Shown piece after piece: positions 47,501 to 55,130 of a stretch of 64,000 bases of DNA. The stretch spans positions 28,199,385-28,263,384 of the forward strand of contig NC_088295.1 in the NCBI RefSeq assembly GCF_032854445.1, read 5' to 3'. The notes under the pieces were generated by a model, which saw only the letters and a list, made by a program, of their open reading frames with translations, searched no databases and had not been told where the DNA came from. The translations under genes and the position numbers were made by a program. The DNA is from Liolophura sinensis (taxonomy: Eukaryota > Mollusca > Polyplacophora > Chitonida > Chitonidae). Each line of letters begins with the position of its first letter. The first letter of the stretch is position 1.

Positions 47501-47893
47501 GTAGAAGACTTCAACCCTTATGAAAACATTCCACTAGCTAAAAGGTCAAAAGATGGAGAGCAGAAGACTCTGTTCTCCTCTGGCAGCAGGAAGAGGAAAT
47601 CCAAGGTCGTGGGCAGTAAATACATAGAAAAGGATTATGAGAATATTGCCATGATAGAGGATAAGAGGAAAAGCCCACCCCCGATTCCCACAAAACCAGA
47701 ATCACCCAAAGAACCAGGACAGTACAATAAAGGAATGACATCCTCTCGAGAGTTTCTCTATGAAAATGGAAATGTGAATGATGGCAAGAATGATGTAAAA
47801 GAATCTTCTGAGAATGAGGACTCATACAAGGGGAATAACCCTAGCTCTGAAGTTGCCTCAGATGAATCTATTGTTCTGGTTGAAGATAAATAA
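19613..47893 (+). CDS. PTP2: mucin-like receptor protein tyrosine phosphatase (13 exons, one frame-breaking extra base)
   Basis: Exons: 19613-19669, 31080-31422, 33808-34006, 35318-35437, 36867-36948, 37787-37878, 39145-39221, 39535-39678, 40171-40302, 42295-42446, 44672-44807, 46298-46400, 47505-47893. Splice phases agree throughout except exon 6, which is one base too long; without that base the sum is 2,025 nt, 674 residues. Order (approximate residues): signal peptide 1-19, Thr/Ser-rich glycosylated ectodomain to 171, membrane helix 172-192, Pro/Gln-rich juxtamembrane 200-240, PTP domain about 240-530 with WPD near 430 and [12 protein letters not shown] with Cys near 465, and a tail with three YEN motifs and PPPIPTKP. 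Reverses tyrosine phosphorylation at the plasma membrane. One catalytic domain and YEN tail resemble R3 receptor PTPs, but no fibronectin repeats are seen. Paralogue of PTP1 upstream. Exon 1 is the least certain part. Confidence 0.85.
19882..20237 (-). mobile_element. SINE family B, full copy, 13-bp target-site duplication
   Basis: The reverse strand shows GATAGCACAGTTGGTAGAGC (A box) and CCAGGATCAATCCTTGGTCG (B box), then the B-family body and the GTTAAACCCCAAGCACTCAC tail. TCAACATAAAAGA flanks it (19869-19881 and 20238-20250). It lies in PTP2 intron 1, close to exon 1. Confidence 0.93.
20340..20375. repeat. (ATT)n microsatellite
   Basis: About 11 uninterrupted ATT units in PTP2 intron 1. 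Confidence 0.95.
20376..21984. other. PTP2 intron 1, no feature recognised
   Basis: AT-rich sequence without an exon-like segment. GTCATTTGTTCATTATG and GAAACTTGGTACATGGC near 21440-21480 look like weak relatives of the repeat at 53.4-53.9 kb. Confidence 0.4.
21985..22110 (+). mobile_element. SINE family A, 5' truncated
   Basis: Starts at GTGCAACCTGCGGATGGTCG and ends in CATCAATCAAATAAATAAAT. Diverged copy in PTP2 intron 1. Confidence 0.8.
22250..22570 (-). pseudogene. Possible degenerate coding fragment, unidentified
   Basis: On the minus strand, runs of protein-like sequence appear in alternating frames: [20 protein letters not shown], then [18 protein letters not shown] in another frame, then [20 protein letters not shown] back in the first. 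This is what a frameshifted processed pseudogene would look like, but I do not recognise the family, and chance cannot be excluded. Confidence 0.25.
22571..24545. other. PTP2 intron 1, no gene recognised; (TA)n at 23455-23502
   Basis: AT-rich intron sequence containing one long (TA)n microsatellite. No exon-like segment seen. Confidence 0.45.
24546..24784 (+). mobile_element. SINE family A, full copy
   Basis: GCGCTAGCGCAGCGTAATG head, GAGTTCAAGTCCAGCTCATG box, CATAATGCTGGCCGCCATCG body, AAATAAATAAATAAATAA tail. Confidence 0.9.
24785..24920 (+). repeat. Segment shared with 18055-18195
   Basis: Second copy of the 3'-flanking segment described at 18055; follows a family A SINE in the same orientation. 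Confidence 0.85.
25034..25167 (+). mobile_element. SINE family A, 5' truncated, with poly-C run
   Basis: Starts near GTGCGAAGGTCTGGG and ends in CACCAGTTAAATAAATAAAT. A C run at about 25063-25074 replaces the usual CCCCGGGC segment. Confidence 0.8.
25267..25490. repeat. 21-bp minisatellite, about 10-11 copies
   Basis: Unit AATGTCTTGCTATGAGCACC with variants (TGCATC, TAGCATC). The unit is a multiple of three, so both strands give repetitive open frames that are not evidence of a gene. Confidence 0.9.
25491..27795. other. PTP2 intron 1; one tRNA-like SINE fragment
   Basis: Mostly featureless. About 26148-26285 resembles a tRNA-derived SINE head (GGCTGCAGTTTCAAATCCAG as B box) but matches no other element here. 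Confidence 0.35.
27808..28115 (+). mobile_element. SINE family B, full copy, 12-bp target-site duplication
   Basis: Head GGATGGCACAGTTGGCATAG, B box GGATCAATTCTGGG, body GCATGAAGGGGATAGTGCA, tail CACTCACTCACTCA. CATTCCAAGTTG flanks it (27796-27807 and 28116-28127). Confidence 0.92.
28128..29283. other. PTP2 intron 1, no feature recognised
   Basis: AT-rich sequence without exon-like segments or repeats shared with the rest of the window. Confidence 0.45.
29284..29472 (-). mobile_element. SINE family A, head truncated
   Basis: The reverse strand shows the A body (GGTTTCCACCCACCATAATG) and the AAATAAATAAATAAATC tail; the sequence stops in the CAGCTCATG... region. CCTTTAG occurs at both edges. 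Confidence 0.82.
30097..30365 (+). mobile_element. SINE-like element, family C
   Basis: GGTACTTGTTGCTGCCTCAC ... TGTAATGTGACTGGGTGGGG ... CACAAGAAGACACAG ... ATGACTCCTCATTGTCATTT ... GTAGGACGTTAAAACCCTGG; the pair with 17521-17802. Confidence 0.65.
30425..30800 (+). mobile_element. SINE-like element, family D
   Basis: GTATGGGTTCAGATCCAGCC fits a Pol III B box. The 3' end (GCCATCATAGATATGTAAGT, CCCTGAGTATAGCATTAAAC, AATAAATAAA) is a distant version of the family A tail. Only one copy seen. Confidence 0.5.
31080..31422 (+). CDS. PTP2 exon 2 (Thr-rich mucin-like ectodomain)
   Basis: Acceptor TTGATTTCAG, donor ACAG|GTAATG; phase 0 to 1. Encodes about 114 residues, mostly Thr with Pro, Asn and Ser, including several N-glycosylation sequons (NST, NTT, NDT, NMT) and TTPTT-type O-glycosylation sites. 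The DNA is an ACC/ACA-rich imperfect tandem repeat, so its length probably varies between alleles. Confidence 0.85.
31745..32019 (+). mobile_element. SINE family A, complete with tRNA-like head
   Basis: The most complete head of the family: GGCCTCTGTGGCTCAGTTGT (A box) and GTGAGTTCAAGTCCAGCTCA (B box), then the usual body and AAATAAATAAACAAATAAA tail. Confidence 0.92.
33087..33322 (+). mobile_element. SINE family A
   Basis: AGTACAGCGCAATGACCCAG head, GCTTTAAGTTCAAGTGCAGC box, ATAATGCTGGCCGCAGTTG body, ACACCAATAGATAAAATCA tail. Near-matching flanks TCACCGGGAAT and TCACCAGGAAT suggest an old target-site duplication. Confidence 0.85.
33808..34006 (+). CDS. PTP2 exon 3 (Ser/Thr repeats and transmembrane helix)
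   Basis: Acceptor CTTGTTCAG, donor GG|GTAAGC; phase 1 to 2. Four 7-residue repeats of the TTSGSSA type (21-bp DNA units) run into PTDKE, then the helix [20 protein letters not shown] and a positive stop-transfer (SVRYW). Confidence 0.92.
34199..34324 (+). mobile_element. SINE family A, 5' truncated and diverged
   Basis: GGTGGTCATGGATTTCCCCC, GGAATGCTGGCCGCTGCTGA, tail CCAATCCAATAAATAACA. Confidence 0.75.
34715..34985 (+). mobile_element. Possible SINE with tRNA-like head, family F
   Basis: GCCAATTGGTTGAGATGTTT (A box-like) and GTGGTGGTTCAACCCCAGCC (B box-like) are spaced as in a tRNA gene. A 3' body of unknown origin follows; single copy in the window. Confidence 0.4.
35318..35437 (+). CDS. 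PTP2 exon 4 (Pro/Gln-rich juxtamembrane)
   Basis: Acceptor CTTCCTTCCAG, donor TT|GTAAGTAC; phase 2 to 2. Encodes a short basic start, then [20 protein letters not shown], linking the membrane helix to the catalytic domain. Its second half is the first unit of the tandem array that follows. Confidence 0.88.
35360..36366 (+). repeat. Nine tandem copies (113-115 bp) of exon 4's 3' half plus its splice donor
   Basis: CCTGTACAG occurs at 35400, 35515, 35628, 35742, 35855, 35970, 36085, 36200 and 36314. Most units repeat AAACCTCA.CA.CCTCAGCA and most end CTCT followed by GTAAGTACT or GCAAGTACT. In the exon 4 frame the copies still read [20 protein letters not shown]-like, but a TAA lies just upstream in each and only a weak acceptor-like AG is available. 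They may be decayed or decoy exons. Confidence 0.93.
36867..36948 (+). CDS. PTP2 exon 5 (start of the PTP domain)
   Basis: Acceptor CCATTTTCAG, donor ATG|GTAAGC; phase 2 to 0. [11 protein letters not shown]...LPFRHQYM matches the first helix of receptor PTP domains, which usually reads like P-[IV]-x-V-x-x-[FL] ... F-x-x-E-[YF]. Confidence 0.82.
37787..37878 (+). CDS. PTP2 exon 6 (KNRY phosphotyrosine loop), one base too long
   Basis: Acceptor TTTGCAG, donor CCCT|GTAAGA. Entering in phase 0 it reads [18 protein letters not shown], as expected before the loop. In the next frame it reads KNRYTDISP and leaves in phase 1, as exon 7 requires. The exon is 92 bp where 91 is needed. The extra base lies most likely in the A-run at 37839-37843 (family pattern PEN-x-x-KNRY), alternatively in 37851-37855. 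Confidence 0.8.
37898..38545 (+). repeat. C-rich minisatellite starting ~20 bases after the exon 6 donor
   Basis: Imperfect units of CCATACCACCCCATCCCA and CCAATACCACCC with AATAAAACC interruptions, about 640 bp. The transcribed strand RNA is C-rich; the other strand is G-rich. Confidence 0.92.
39145..39221 (+). CDS. PTP2 exon 7 (DHNRV / DYINASYVP)
   Basis: Acceptor AACTTTCAG, donor CCG|GTATGG. 77 bp, phase 1 to 0; homologue of PTP1 exon a (71 bp). Confidence 0.93.
39361..39435. repeat. TTTA/TCTG-rich simple repeat
   Basis: TATTTATTTGTCTGTTTATT and similar tetramers in intron 7. Confidence 0.85.
39535..39678 (+). CDS. PTP2 exon 8 (CQGP...DHWRMIWE)
   Basis: Acceptor GAGAACAG, donor AGG|GTAGGT. 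144 bp, phase 0 to 0, as in PTP1 exon b. Confidence 0.93.
40171..40302 (+). CDS. PTP2 exon 9 (CHQYWP)
   Basis: Acceptor CTATTATAG, donor AAT|GTGAGT. 132 bp, phase 0 to 0, as in PTP1 exon c. Confidence 0.93.
40303..42294. other. PTP2 intron 9, no feature recognised
   Basis: AT-rich intron of about 2 kb; no SINE, array or exon-like segment seen. Confidence 0.5.
42295..42446 (+). CDS. PTP2 exon 10 (WPD loop, HC of the active site)
   Basis: Acceptor TGTTTTCAG. Contains [14 protein letters not shown] and ends VVVHC plus two bases of Ser at donor AG|GTAGGC. 152 bp, phase 0 to 2; three codons shorter than PTP1 exon d. Confidence 0.95.
42456..42990 (+). repeat. CATCCT/CCACAT minisatellite starting ~10 bases after the exon 10 donor
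   Basis: About 535 bp of nearly pure pyrimidine-plus-A units (CATCCTCATCCTCCACATCC). The minus strand reads as a long acidic open frame only because the unit is a multiple of three. Confidence 0.95.
43444..43857. repeat. 67-bp tandem array, about six near-identical copies
   Basis: ATTATGTAATCAGTGTATTA recurs at 43444, 43511, 43578, 43645, 43712 and 43779, with a partial unit at 43846. Copies look identical by eye, so the array is young or homogenised. Intron 10 of PTP2. Confidence 0.97.
43858..44671. other. Rest of PTP2 intron 10; poly-C at 44399-44413
   Basis: AT-rich intron with one C homopolymer; nothing else recognised. Confidence 0.45.
44672..44807 (+). CDS. PTP2 exon 11 (rest of the active-site loop)
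   Basis: Acceptor GTTTGCAG. First base completes Ser, then [16 protein letters not shown]; donor GAA|GTAAGA. 136 bp, as in PTP1 exon e. Confidence 0.95.
44808..46297. other. PTP2 intron 11, no feature recognised
   Basis: AT-rich intron without repeats shared with the rest of the window. Confidence 0.5.
46298..46400 (+). CDS. PTP2 exon 12 (Q-loop GQYMFVH)
   Basis: Acceptor ATCTTCCAG, donor G|GTAAAT; phase 0 to 1. Gives the conserved Gln and the last catalytic-domain helix, then a hinge ([13 protein letters not shown]). Confidence 0.9.
46401..47504. other. PTP2 intron 12, no feature recognised
   Basis: AT-rich intron; ends in a long T-run polypyrimidine tract before exon 13. Confidence 0.5.
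47505..47893 (+). CDS. PTP2 exon 13 (C-terminal tail with YEN motifs)
   Basis: Acceptor GCAATTGTAG; ends in TAA. Contains [20 protein letters not shown] and FLYENGNV, each fitting the pY-x-N pattern bound by Grb2-type SH2 domains, and [10 protein letters not shown], a likely SH3 ligand. The remainder is charged and probably disordered. Confidence 0.9.
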
Positions 47894-49642
47894 AGTGTAT
47901 CATGATTTTTGTGATTTGTTAAACAAAACACACCTGGAAAACATTCATCTCATCCTGAAATATGCCTGGATGGTTTTCATGAGCTTCTCATCTAGTGATG
48001 ATGCCTGGAGTGTACAAGAATGGAACTGCTGATCATTTTGTTGTTAAGGTGTTTCATTCAAACTTCGTGCGATCTTCAAAGGGTATTGGAGTTTTATGTA
48101 CCACTTTCTATCAAGAAAGTATGTTTTGTTTCAGAAACTACATATATTTGTTAGGTTATCTTGATATTTTATAAATTTGCATTGTATGTGTACACAGAAA
48201 ATTGTATGCCACTCTCTAAGCAGTTCTAAATGCTAGCTGGTTTTCTTTTCAGCTTGTTTGAGAATGTTCAGGTGTAGCCACATTCAGTAGTCAAACTACT
48301 GTACCTGTATGCCCTGAAAACATCTGTATGTCACTGGAGTCTGTGCCCAATATCCATTATGTGGTTATAATTAAAGGGCAACAAAGGAACTTAAAGCTGG
48401 CACTTTGGAGTGGAGTTGGGAGGCAGCATCATTTTTAAACTCATGAGGTGGCACTAATGTTATGAGGACCTCAAGTTGTTTTCATGTTAACAAATTACAG
48501 GGTACAAATTTTCACTGTACTGTTGTATCATCGCTAATGTGAGGTCATTAGTAAGAAAGGAAGGTTTGACATCCATAAAATGGTGTCAGTGTCCCATATG
48601 CAGCCGGGGCCTATGATGGAGACAGTTCTATTGCTTTCATTGTGTTGAACAACTCTGTCTCTTGTAGACTGGAATTTCTCTTGACAGCAGTAAAGGCCAC
48701 ATTGGTAAGTAAACAGTAATGATTGTGATAGTGGCATATTGGCTGCCATGTATTAATGATTCACATATGCAATGCATATGTACCTTACCAGAGGTTACCA
48801 TATTTGTAGAGGAAGAATGATTCCTAAATTTTGATTTCATGAGAAACCAACCGTGTTCCAAAGGTGAACAGAATATTTTTCCAAATGTGTGATACAATTG
48901 TGTGAATGGAACTTTGCACTGGAGCTGCAGCATTGGTGTACATGAGAGAATGACCATGTGTGACAGTTGGTTTATAACATGTCCACAGTAATAGAGGAAA
49001 ACAAGGAACAACAGAGGAAAACAAGGAGCAACAGAAGATTTTCAGGAAAACAAAACTGATGAACATGCAGAACAGGATGTTGGAATTTGGTAAACGAGAC
49101 CGACTTGAGTTAAAAGGGTTACTTTTGATTAACGAACACATTACATTTCAATCATTTTTTTTCTCAAGAAAAAATGTTTGATGTAAGTGGTGCCAGACCT
49201 TAAATTACCATAGTTTCGCATAGATTTTTCTTCGCATTGACACATCATACATTTAAAATTAATTAATTATATCCATATATGTCGGGCTAATCAGTACAGT
49301 GGGTTTTGCTATTTTAATGAATGGTTATATAGATATCAGTATATCAGCACATTGTCTCAAAAAACAAAAACCCGGACAAATTGTTTAACGTACATATATT
49401 ACACTTGTATGTATTAAAAATCAAAAATTAGAGAAGATTCACAGTGATTATATAATACATAACCAATATCCATTTAGTGCAGACATTTCTCAGCTTAAGC
49501 TTCGTTCTATAGAGCTGGTACCCACTGAGAGGATTGCAGTGCTTTTTAAAATGAGGAACTTCAATTTTCTTGCCAGATGTTCTTATTTAGTGTTTATTTA
49601 TGTGTTTATATTCTTGCTGTGCATGTATGTGACCTTGCTAAA
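47894..49642 (+). other. PTP2 3' UTR and flank
   Basis: No further exon recognised. ATTAAA at 48369-48374 is a possible polyadenylation signal; the true 3' end cannot be fixed from sequence. Confidence 0.3.
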
Positions 49643-49782
49643 CCTTCCTGGGTCTGCCAGTAACCTGCGGATGGTCGTAGGTTTCCCCCGGGCTCTGCCT
49701 GGTTTCCTCCCACCATAATGCTGGCCGCCGTCGTATAAGTGAAATAGTCTTGAGTACGGCATAAAACACCAATCAAATTTCC
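49643..49782 (+). mobile_element. SINE family A, 5' truncated
   Basis: CCTGCGGATGGTCGTAGGTT, CATAATGCTGGCCGCCGTCG, tail AACACCAATCAAATTT without the usual A-rich extension. Confidence 0.82.
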
Positions 49783-52700
49783 TGACAACAGTTTTTAACT
49801 GTAGATCTAAGCCCCATTCTTGACAGTGGCTGAGATCTTCATACATTTCAGTTACTGATGCTCCATAATAATCTCATTTCTCACTTTTATACTGAATATT
49901 TATGTGCCGATATAAAGAAAATGTGTATATGTAAACGTGTAATAACCAGATGCAGAAATATATATATTTTTTCTATAATGTTATTTGATAAAGCTGTATG
50001 GAATGATATGTACAGAAATGAGTGTATTGTTGATATGTATTATGATCCTGTCATTTTAACTTAAAAATTAGTGAATGAACCAAGATACATGTAGTTGGCA
50101 GTAATGAATACTGCTGGAACAGAAGTCTTATAAATATAAGTGTAGTTGTTATAATTGTTCTTTTTTGTTATACTGTTCTGTCATATACTTTTGCTTTTCT
50201 TTTTTTGCTTCTGAGAGTTTCTGTGTTTTGTAACTTTTGGGTTTTTATCTCTCTGTTTCGCTTCTGATCCTTTCAGTAGCTCTCTGCTTCGTACCTATTT
50301 TGCTCTTGAGCTTTTTAATAATCATGTCTTTGTACATACATGTATTGTGTCATATGTGCCTTTTTATTTTGCTGCTGATCAAGCCTGTTGATATTTTTTT
50401 CATAAGGAGGGTAACATGCTTATATTTAGTGCTGAAATCCAGACTCTTGTTATCTTATTCTTTTGTGTTGCTGCCATACACTTATATGTATTTAAACTGT
50501 ATGAATATCCCACTGCAAGCTTTCCTGTAATACACATAAAGGCATAGGGTGCATATATAAACAATACAATATTCAGTTTGTAGCTAAAAAGTGAAACGTA
50601 CTTTTGTACATCTACAAATGTATTATATTGACCCTGATCACACCAGGGGTAATTATTGAAATTTATGTGTGGCTGACAGCAGTGTGTAGCCTCTTGCTTT
50701 AAATAGGTAATGTTTTGCAAAGTTTCAAAATAGAGATTAATATGAGTGTAACGGAAATATCGGACAGGGTTGATGAAAAGCAGAAACCTTTGCGGAGATA
50801 TAGCATTTAGCCGTGATGTTAGAATCTGTACTAAAAGTATTTTAAGAAGATTCATCATTTTATTTCATCTTCTTGGCTACCATACTGGAGGTTTTATTTT
50901 CGTTTATGTGCCTATGAAGTGGTGTAAAAAATTTTGGCTAAATAGTACAACTAATGTCGGATTTTGAAATTTGGACATGTGCTGATAAAATCATGTCTGC
51001 ATGAGTGCTTTAAACCAGACAGAAGTAAAAGCAGCACGATATGTTGTATTTTTCCAAATTCTGTTACTGAATTATAATTTGTAGCCTTGTAGACAATGTG
51101 ATTTCACAATATGAGATCACTGCATGCAGGTAAATTGACTTTCACATCTTCTGTACACATTACATTATAACAGCAGTGACTCACAGAAAATTCCATTGGT
51201 GGAGATATCTCACCACCAGATATGTATGTACTGTACTAGATAAGTATTATTCTAGAACTTAGGAAATCACTTGAAGCTGAAGTAGTGATTGTAATTTGAC
51301 AAAGAATCAAAATTTCTGAGAAATGTGAACCTAAAAAGTTGGTACATTGATTCGATCTTCAAGCACCACCTGATTTGGTGGCATTTGTAGTCACATCCTT
51401 ATGAAGGAGTGCTAAATTCAGTGTCACATTTGCCTGATTGTACGTACGTTTAATTCTTCATATACATGGTCTGACATTATTAATAACTGGATTTCCTATA
51501 ACTAGAATGTAATATCTTTTATACCTAAAATGGAGAACATTTTTTTCTGAATAATCTGTACTAGTAGTCTCAATAATCAGGTCCATGATCTTTGGTTTAT
51601 TTTCGCAGGAATTTGTATTATAAACCGGGTAATTGTTGGCATACATCTTTGCTGTAGGAAATATGACACTGACCAAATGGTCACCGTTGTCACTGGTTAT
51701 GTACACATGAATTCAGTTTCAGTTCAAATGTAATAAGCAGTTACATGGATGGTTGAGGATCCAAAGAGTATGAAGGATAAATGAAACGTGTAATAATTCA
51801 GAGCTGTGAAAGTTATAGTTTGGGTCACAGTGTAACACAGGCGTCATGATATTTTTATATTCTGCTGACAGAAGTGTTGATTTCTGTATAACATTGTCAC
51901 ATACTAGTATGAACTGTATCAAATCTGCTTAGAGGAGAAGATTTGGCAGTAAAACTCCATAAGGGACGTGAAAAGATGATGGTTTCAAGGTTTCACATGA
52001 ACTAATAATTACTTTGTATCTGTTCCTTAAACTGCATAGAAGTTAAAAGAGAAGATGTTTGTCAGCGGAGACAACTAGGGCAGCCATGTGGGCCATGCTG
52101 AACTCTACCGAGTAGCCAGCAAAGCCCATTGTTTTGTGCATGCTTGCCATCCATATTGCTTATATAAGAGGAGTTTATTCATCACAGTGATGTAGTTCTG
52201 TATTTGTCACATATTATTCACACTTTAAAGAAACTAAGGCTCATGAACTTGTAATCAATTAACACAGATTGATTCTGTTACCCAGTGCTTATCATAAACC
52301 TCTGACGGGAGTAGGAATTATAGCTTAAAACAGAAATCTACGTGATAGCTAGGGTTGTATTTTGTGCGAGTTGAAGAGACTGAAAGAGGAAAAATACAGC
52401 AAATTCTGCTTGAATTGTTAAAATAGACAGTTTATGATCAATCGTGGGTATATTCTCTTTAGGAAATGGAAAATATTCACGTTTCATGAAATGTACATTT
52501 ATTGACCACAAAGCTAAGATTATCCAACTTATTAACCCAGGATTTAATCATGGCTTCTTGAGGTAACTAAATATAACATTTTCTTGTTCATGTAAGTTTG
52601 AAGTCCCAACCGTCAATTAAGAAGGTTTCTACATGTGTCAGTCATAACTAAAGCCATAAGTAATGCAAATACTTCAACATTAAGCCAAACATGAACTACT

Positions 52701-53390
52701 TGTTCATTTATACTTACAGCTATGTCTTAAGTTGTGAACTCATTTATGGTAAGATCTGCGTTCCTTTAATATCATGAAAGATAATTACAAATTTAAACTG
52801 CTGTCTTTAATAAATAGAACATTTAACTATTTCAAGTTGCCATCTACTTTGTACCTGTACCTTCTGTATTACAGTATTGATCGTTATTCTATAGTTTGTT
52901 ACTGTAGCAACAATTTGTTACTTGCTATCCTTTGTAATAACATTTGTCAGAAACCTTCTTTCATGGATTTAGTAATACATGTTAAGTTGTACTTTCAGGA
53001 CCAAAAGCTGCCAAGTCATACTGTATTTTACCCTGTTTCTGTTTTCCTTTGCTGAATCTGCTCAATGGCTGCTATTATTCATCTGGTCTTAAACAACTCC
53101 ATATTAGTCACTCAATCTGTCAGCTGATTGGTCAATTTTTTAACATCATATCCTTTAACATGGTCCAAATTTTTAACATCATCTATTCTTCTATTAGGTC
53201 TTCTATTGGCATGTTAATTAATACATGATAAAGTGTGGTGTCAAGCAATCATCACCAGATTCCTTTTTTCTACTGAGATGAATGTCTTTTAATCAAAGAT
53301 AGTTTTTAGCTCACCGTTACAAAGTAAGGCAAGGTATTGTGAGTGTGGGGGGAAAGTGCTGTCATTGTCCGAGTAAGCTAGCTTTTTTGT
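49783..53390. other. No gene or repeat family recognised
   Basis: About 3.6 kb of AT-rich sequence with only short chance open frames. Confidence 0.5.
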
Positions 53391-53900
53391 TTGGGTCAGG
53401 TGAGAAAGGTTTTATGTTTGGGTCTGCTAGCCTTACAGTTTTCACGTCACTTTCATGAAATTTGGTGGGAATGATGAACATTGATTCGAACATTTACTCA
53501 TGTTGATTGTAAATTAGAGCTGTTTGCATTTTTATTTGAATTAGCAGGTTTTGGACTTTTGTCCAAGCTGGCACTATAGCAAGTGAAGGTAAGGCTTTTT
53601 GTTAGTGTCAGCTGCTTCCACAGTTGCTGAAACTTGGTGGGGACAATGGGTATGCTTTGAAGACTTCATGAAATAAATAATTCTAAATAATTGGGTATAT
53701 TTATATTTTTAATCAAATTATCAGGATTTTGACATTGCCATTTTATCTGACCGACTACTATTCATTTTGGTTGGCCAAGGGAAGATTTTATGTTTGGGTC
53801 AGATATTCCAACAGTTTTTACATCATCTTTACGAAACTTGATGAGATTGATGAAGAGTATTTGGCGATTTACTGATTTTGTCAAGTTAGGGTGTCATTTG
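53391..53900. repeat. Three diverged direct repeats, ~200-bp spacing
   Basis: TTTATGTTTGGGTC ... CAGTTTT.AC.TCA..TT.A ... GAAA.TTG.TGGGA..GATGAA occurs near 53410, more weakly near 53600, and again near 53785. Confidence 0.55.
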
Positions 53901-54689
53901 AACTGAAGCCATTACTGACAAGCTGTCGGGTTTCTCATAACCCGTGTTTTACCAGGTTCAGATATTGTGTTCAGAAGTGATGCAGTACAGGAATGATTAA
54001 AAGTTTCCCACCAAATAACTGTCATATAAACTATGAAACAATTGTGAAATGTTTTGGTGAGTAATAATTAATGATATTCTACTGTACCTGATGACAAATG
54101 GTTTTTAACGATTTCACAGGATCCACTGAGTGTGTAAGAAATGTGTTACAAACTTAGTGGCTGCTTTGGAATGAACTAAAATACGTCTCACGGCTGTCTC
54201 CTCAAGTGAACTGTTTGTACTTGAAATAATTTTTCTTCCTAATTGTATAGGGCCAATGATGTGACCATATAAAATTTGATGTTGTATTCTTGCTTTTCTA
54301 TGTATTTGAGACTGCTCAACTAAAACAGATTTAGAAGAAGCATATTTTAAGTATTCTTGGACTTTCTATGTATTTACCTTGTATATTTTAATATTACATG
54401 TAAAATTCGTTATGACTTCATTGTTTTTTTTTACACTTGCCCACATGCTGATGAACTTGTGTAAAAACAAGAAAAATATGTTACGGAGAGTTTATCTATT
54501 ATTAAAATTTATTTTACCCATGGTTGATTGCTTTGTTTCTGTCTGATATTTAAAGTTTCCTCCAACTTTCTCTTTAACACAGCACTTACAACAATCTTCT
54601 CTGCAAAGAACAGGCTGCCGTAACAAATTATTGGCTCATGCATGGGAAGAAAAGTGCCCATAGTTGTATAACATATGCTATAGAGCTTT

Positions 54690-55130
54690 AACATTACATG
54701 CCTAGGATAAAATGAAGGTCTTCTCAAAACGTGTATGGTACACTGGAGCATGCCTAGGATAAAACAAATAGCATCAGAACCTCCCCAGTACAATATGTTA
54801 GGGATAAAATAAATGGCACAAAAACCTTCTGCGTACAAAGTGAAGCATGCCTAGTATTTAAAAAAAGTGCATCAAAACCTCCCACTACACTGTGAAACAT
54901 GCCTAGGATAAAACAAATGGCATCAACTCCCCCCCCCCCCCCCCCAGTACAAAGTGAAACATGTTTTCGATAAAGAAAATGGCACCAAACCTCCCCAGTA
55001 CAATGTGAAATATGCCTGGGACAACACAAATGGCACCAAAACCCCCCAGTACACTGTGAAACATGTCAAAGATAAAGCAAATGGCATCAAAACCTCCCCA
55101 GTACACTGAAACATGCTTAGGATAAAACAT
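54690..55130. repeat. Diverged ~52-bp monomers flanking the satellite
   Basis: Units of the form GAAACATGCCTAGGATAAAA ... CC(C)CAGTACA, each about 50 bp, diverged from one another and without the three-unit order of the next region. Includes a poly-C run at about 54929-54945. Confidence 0.85.
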
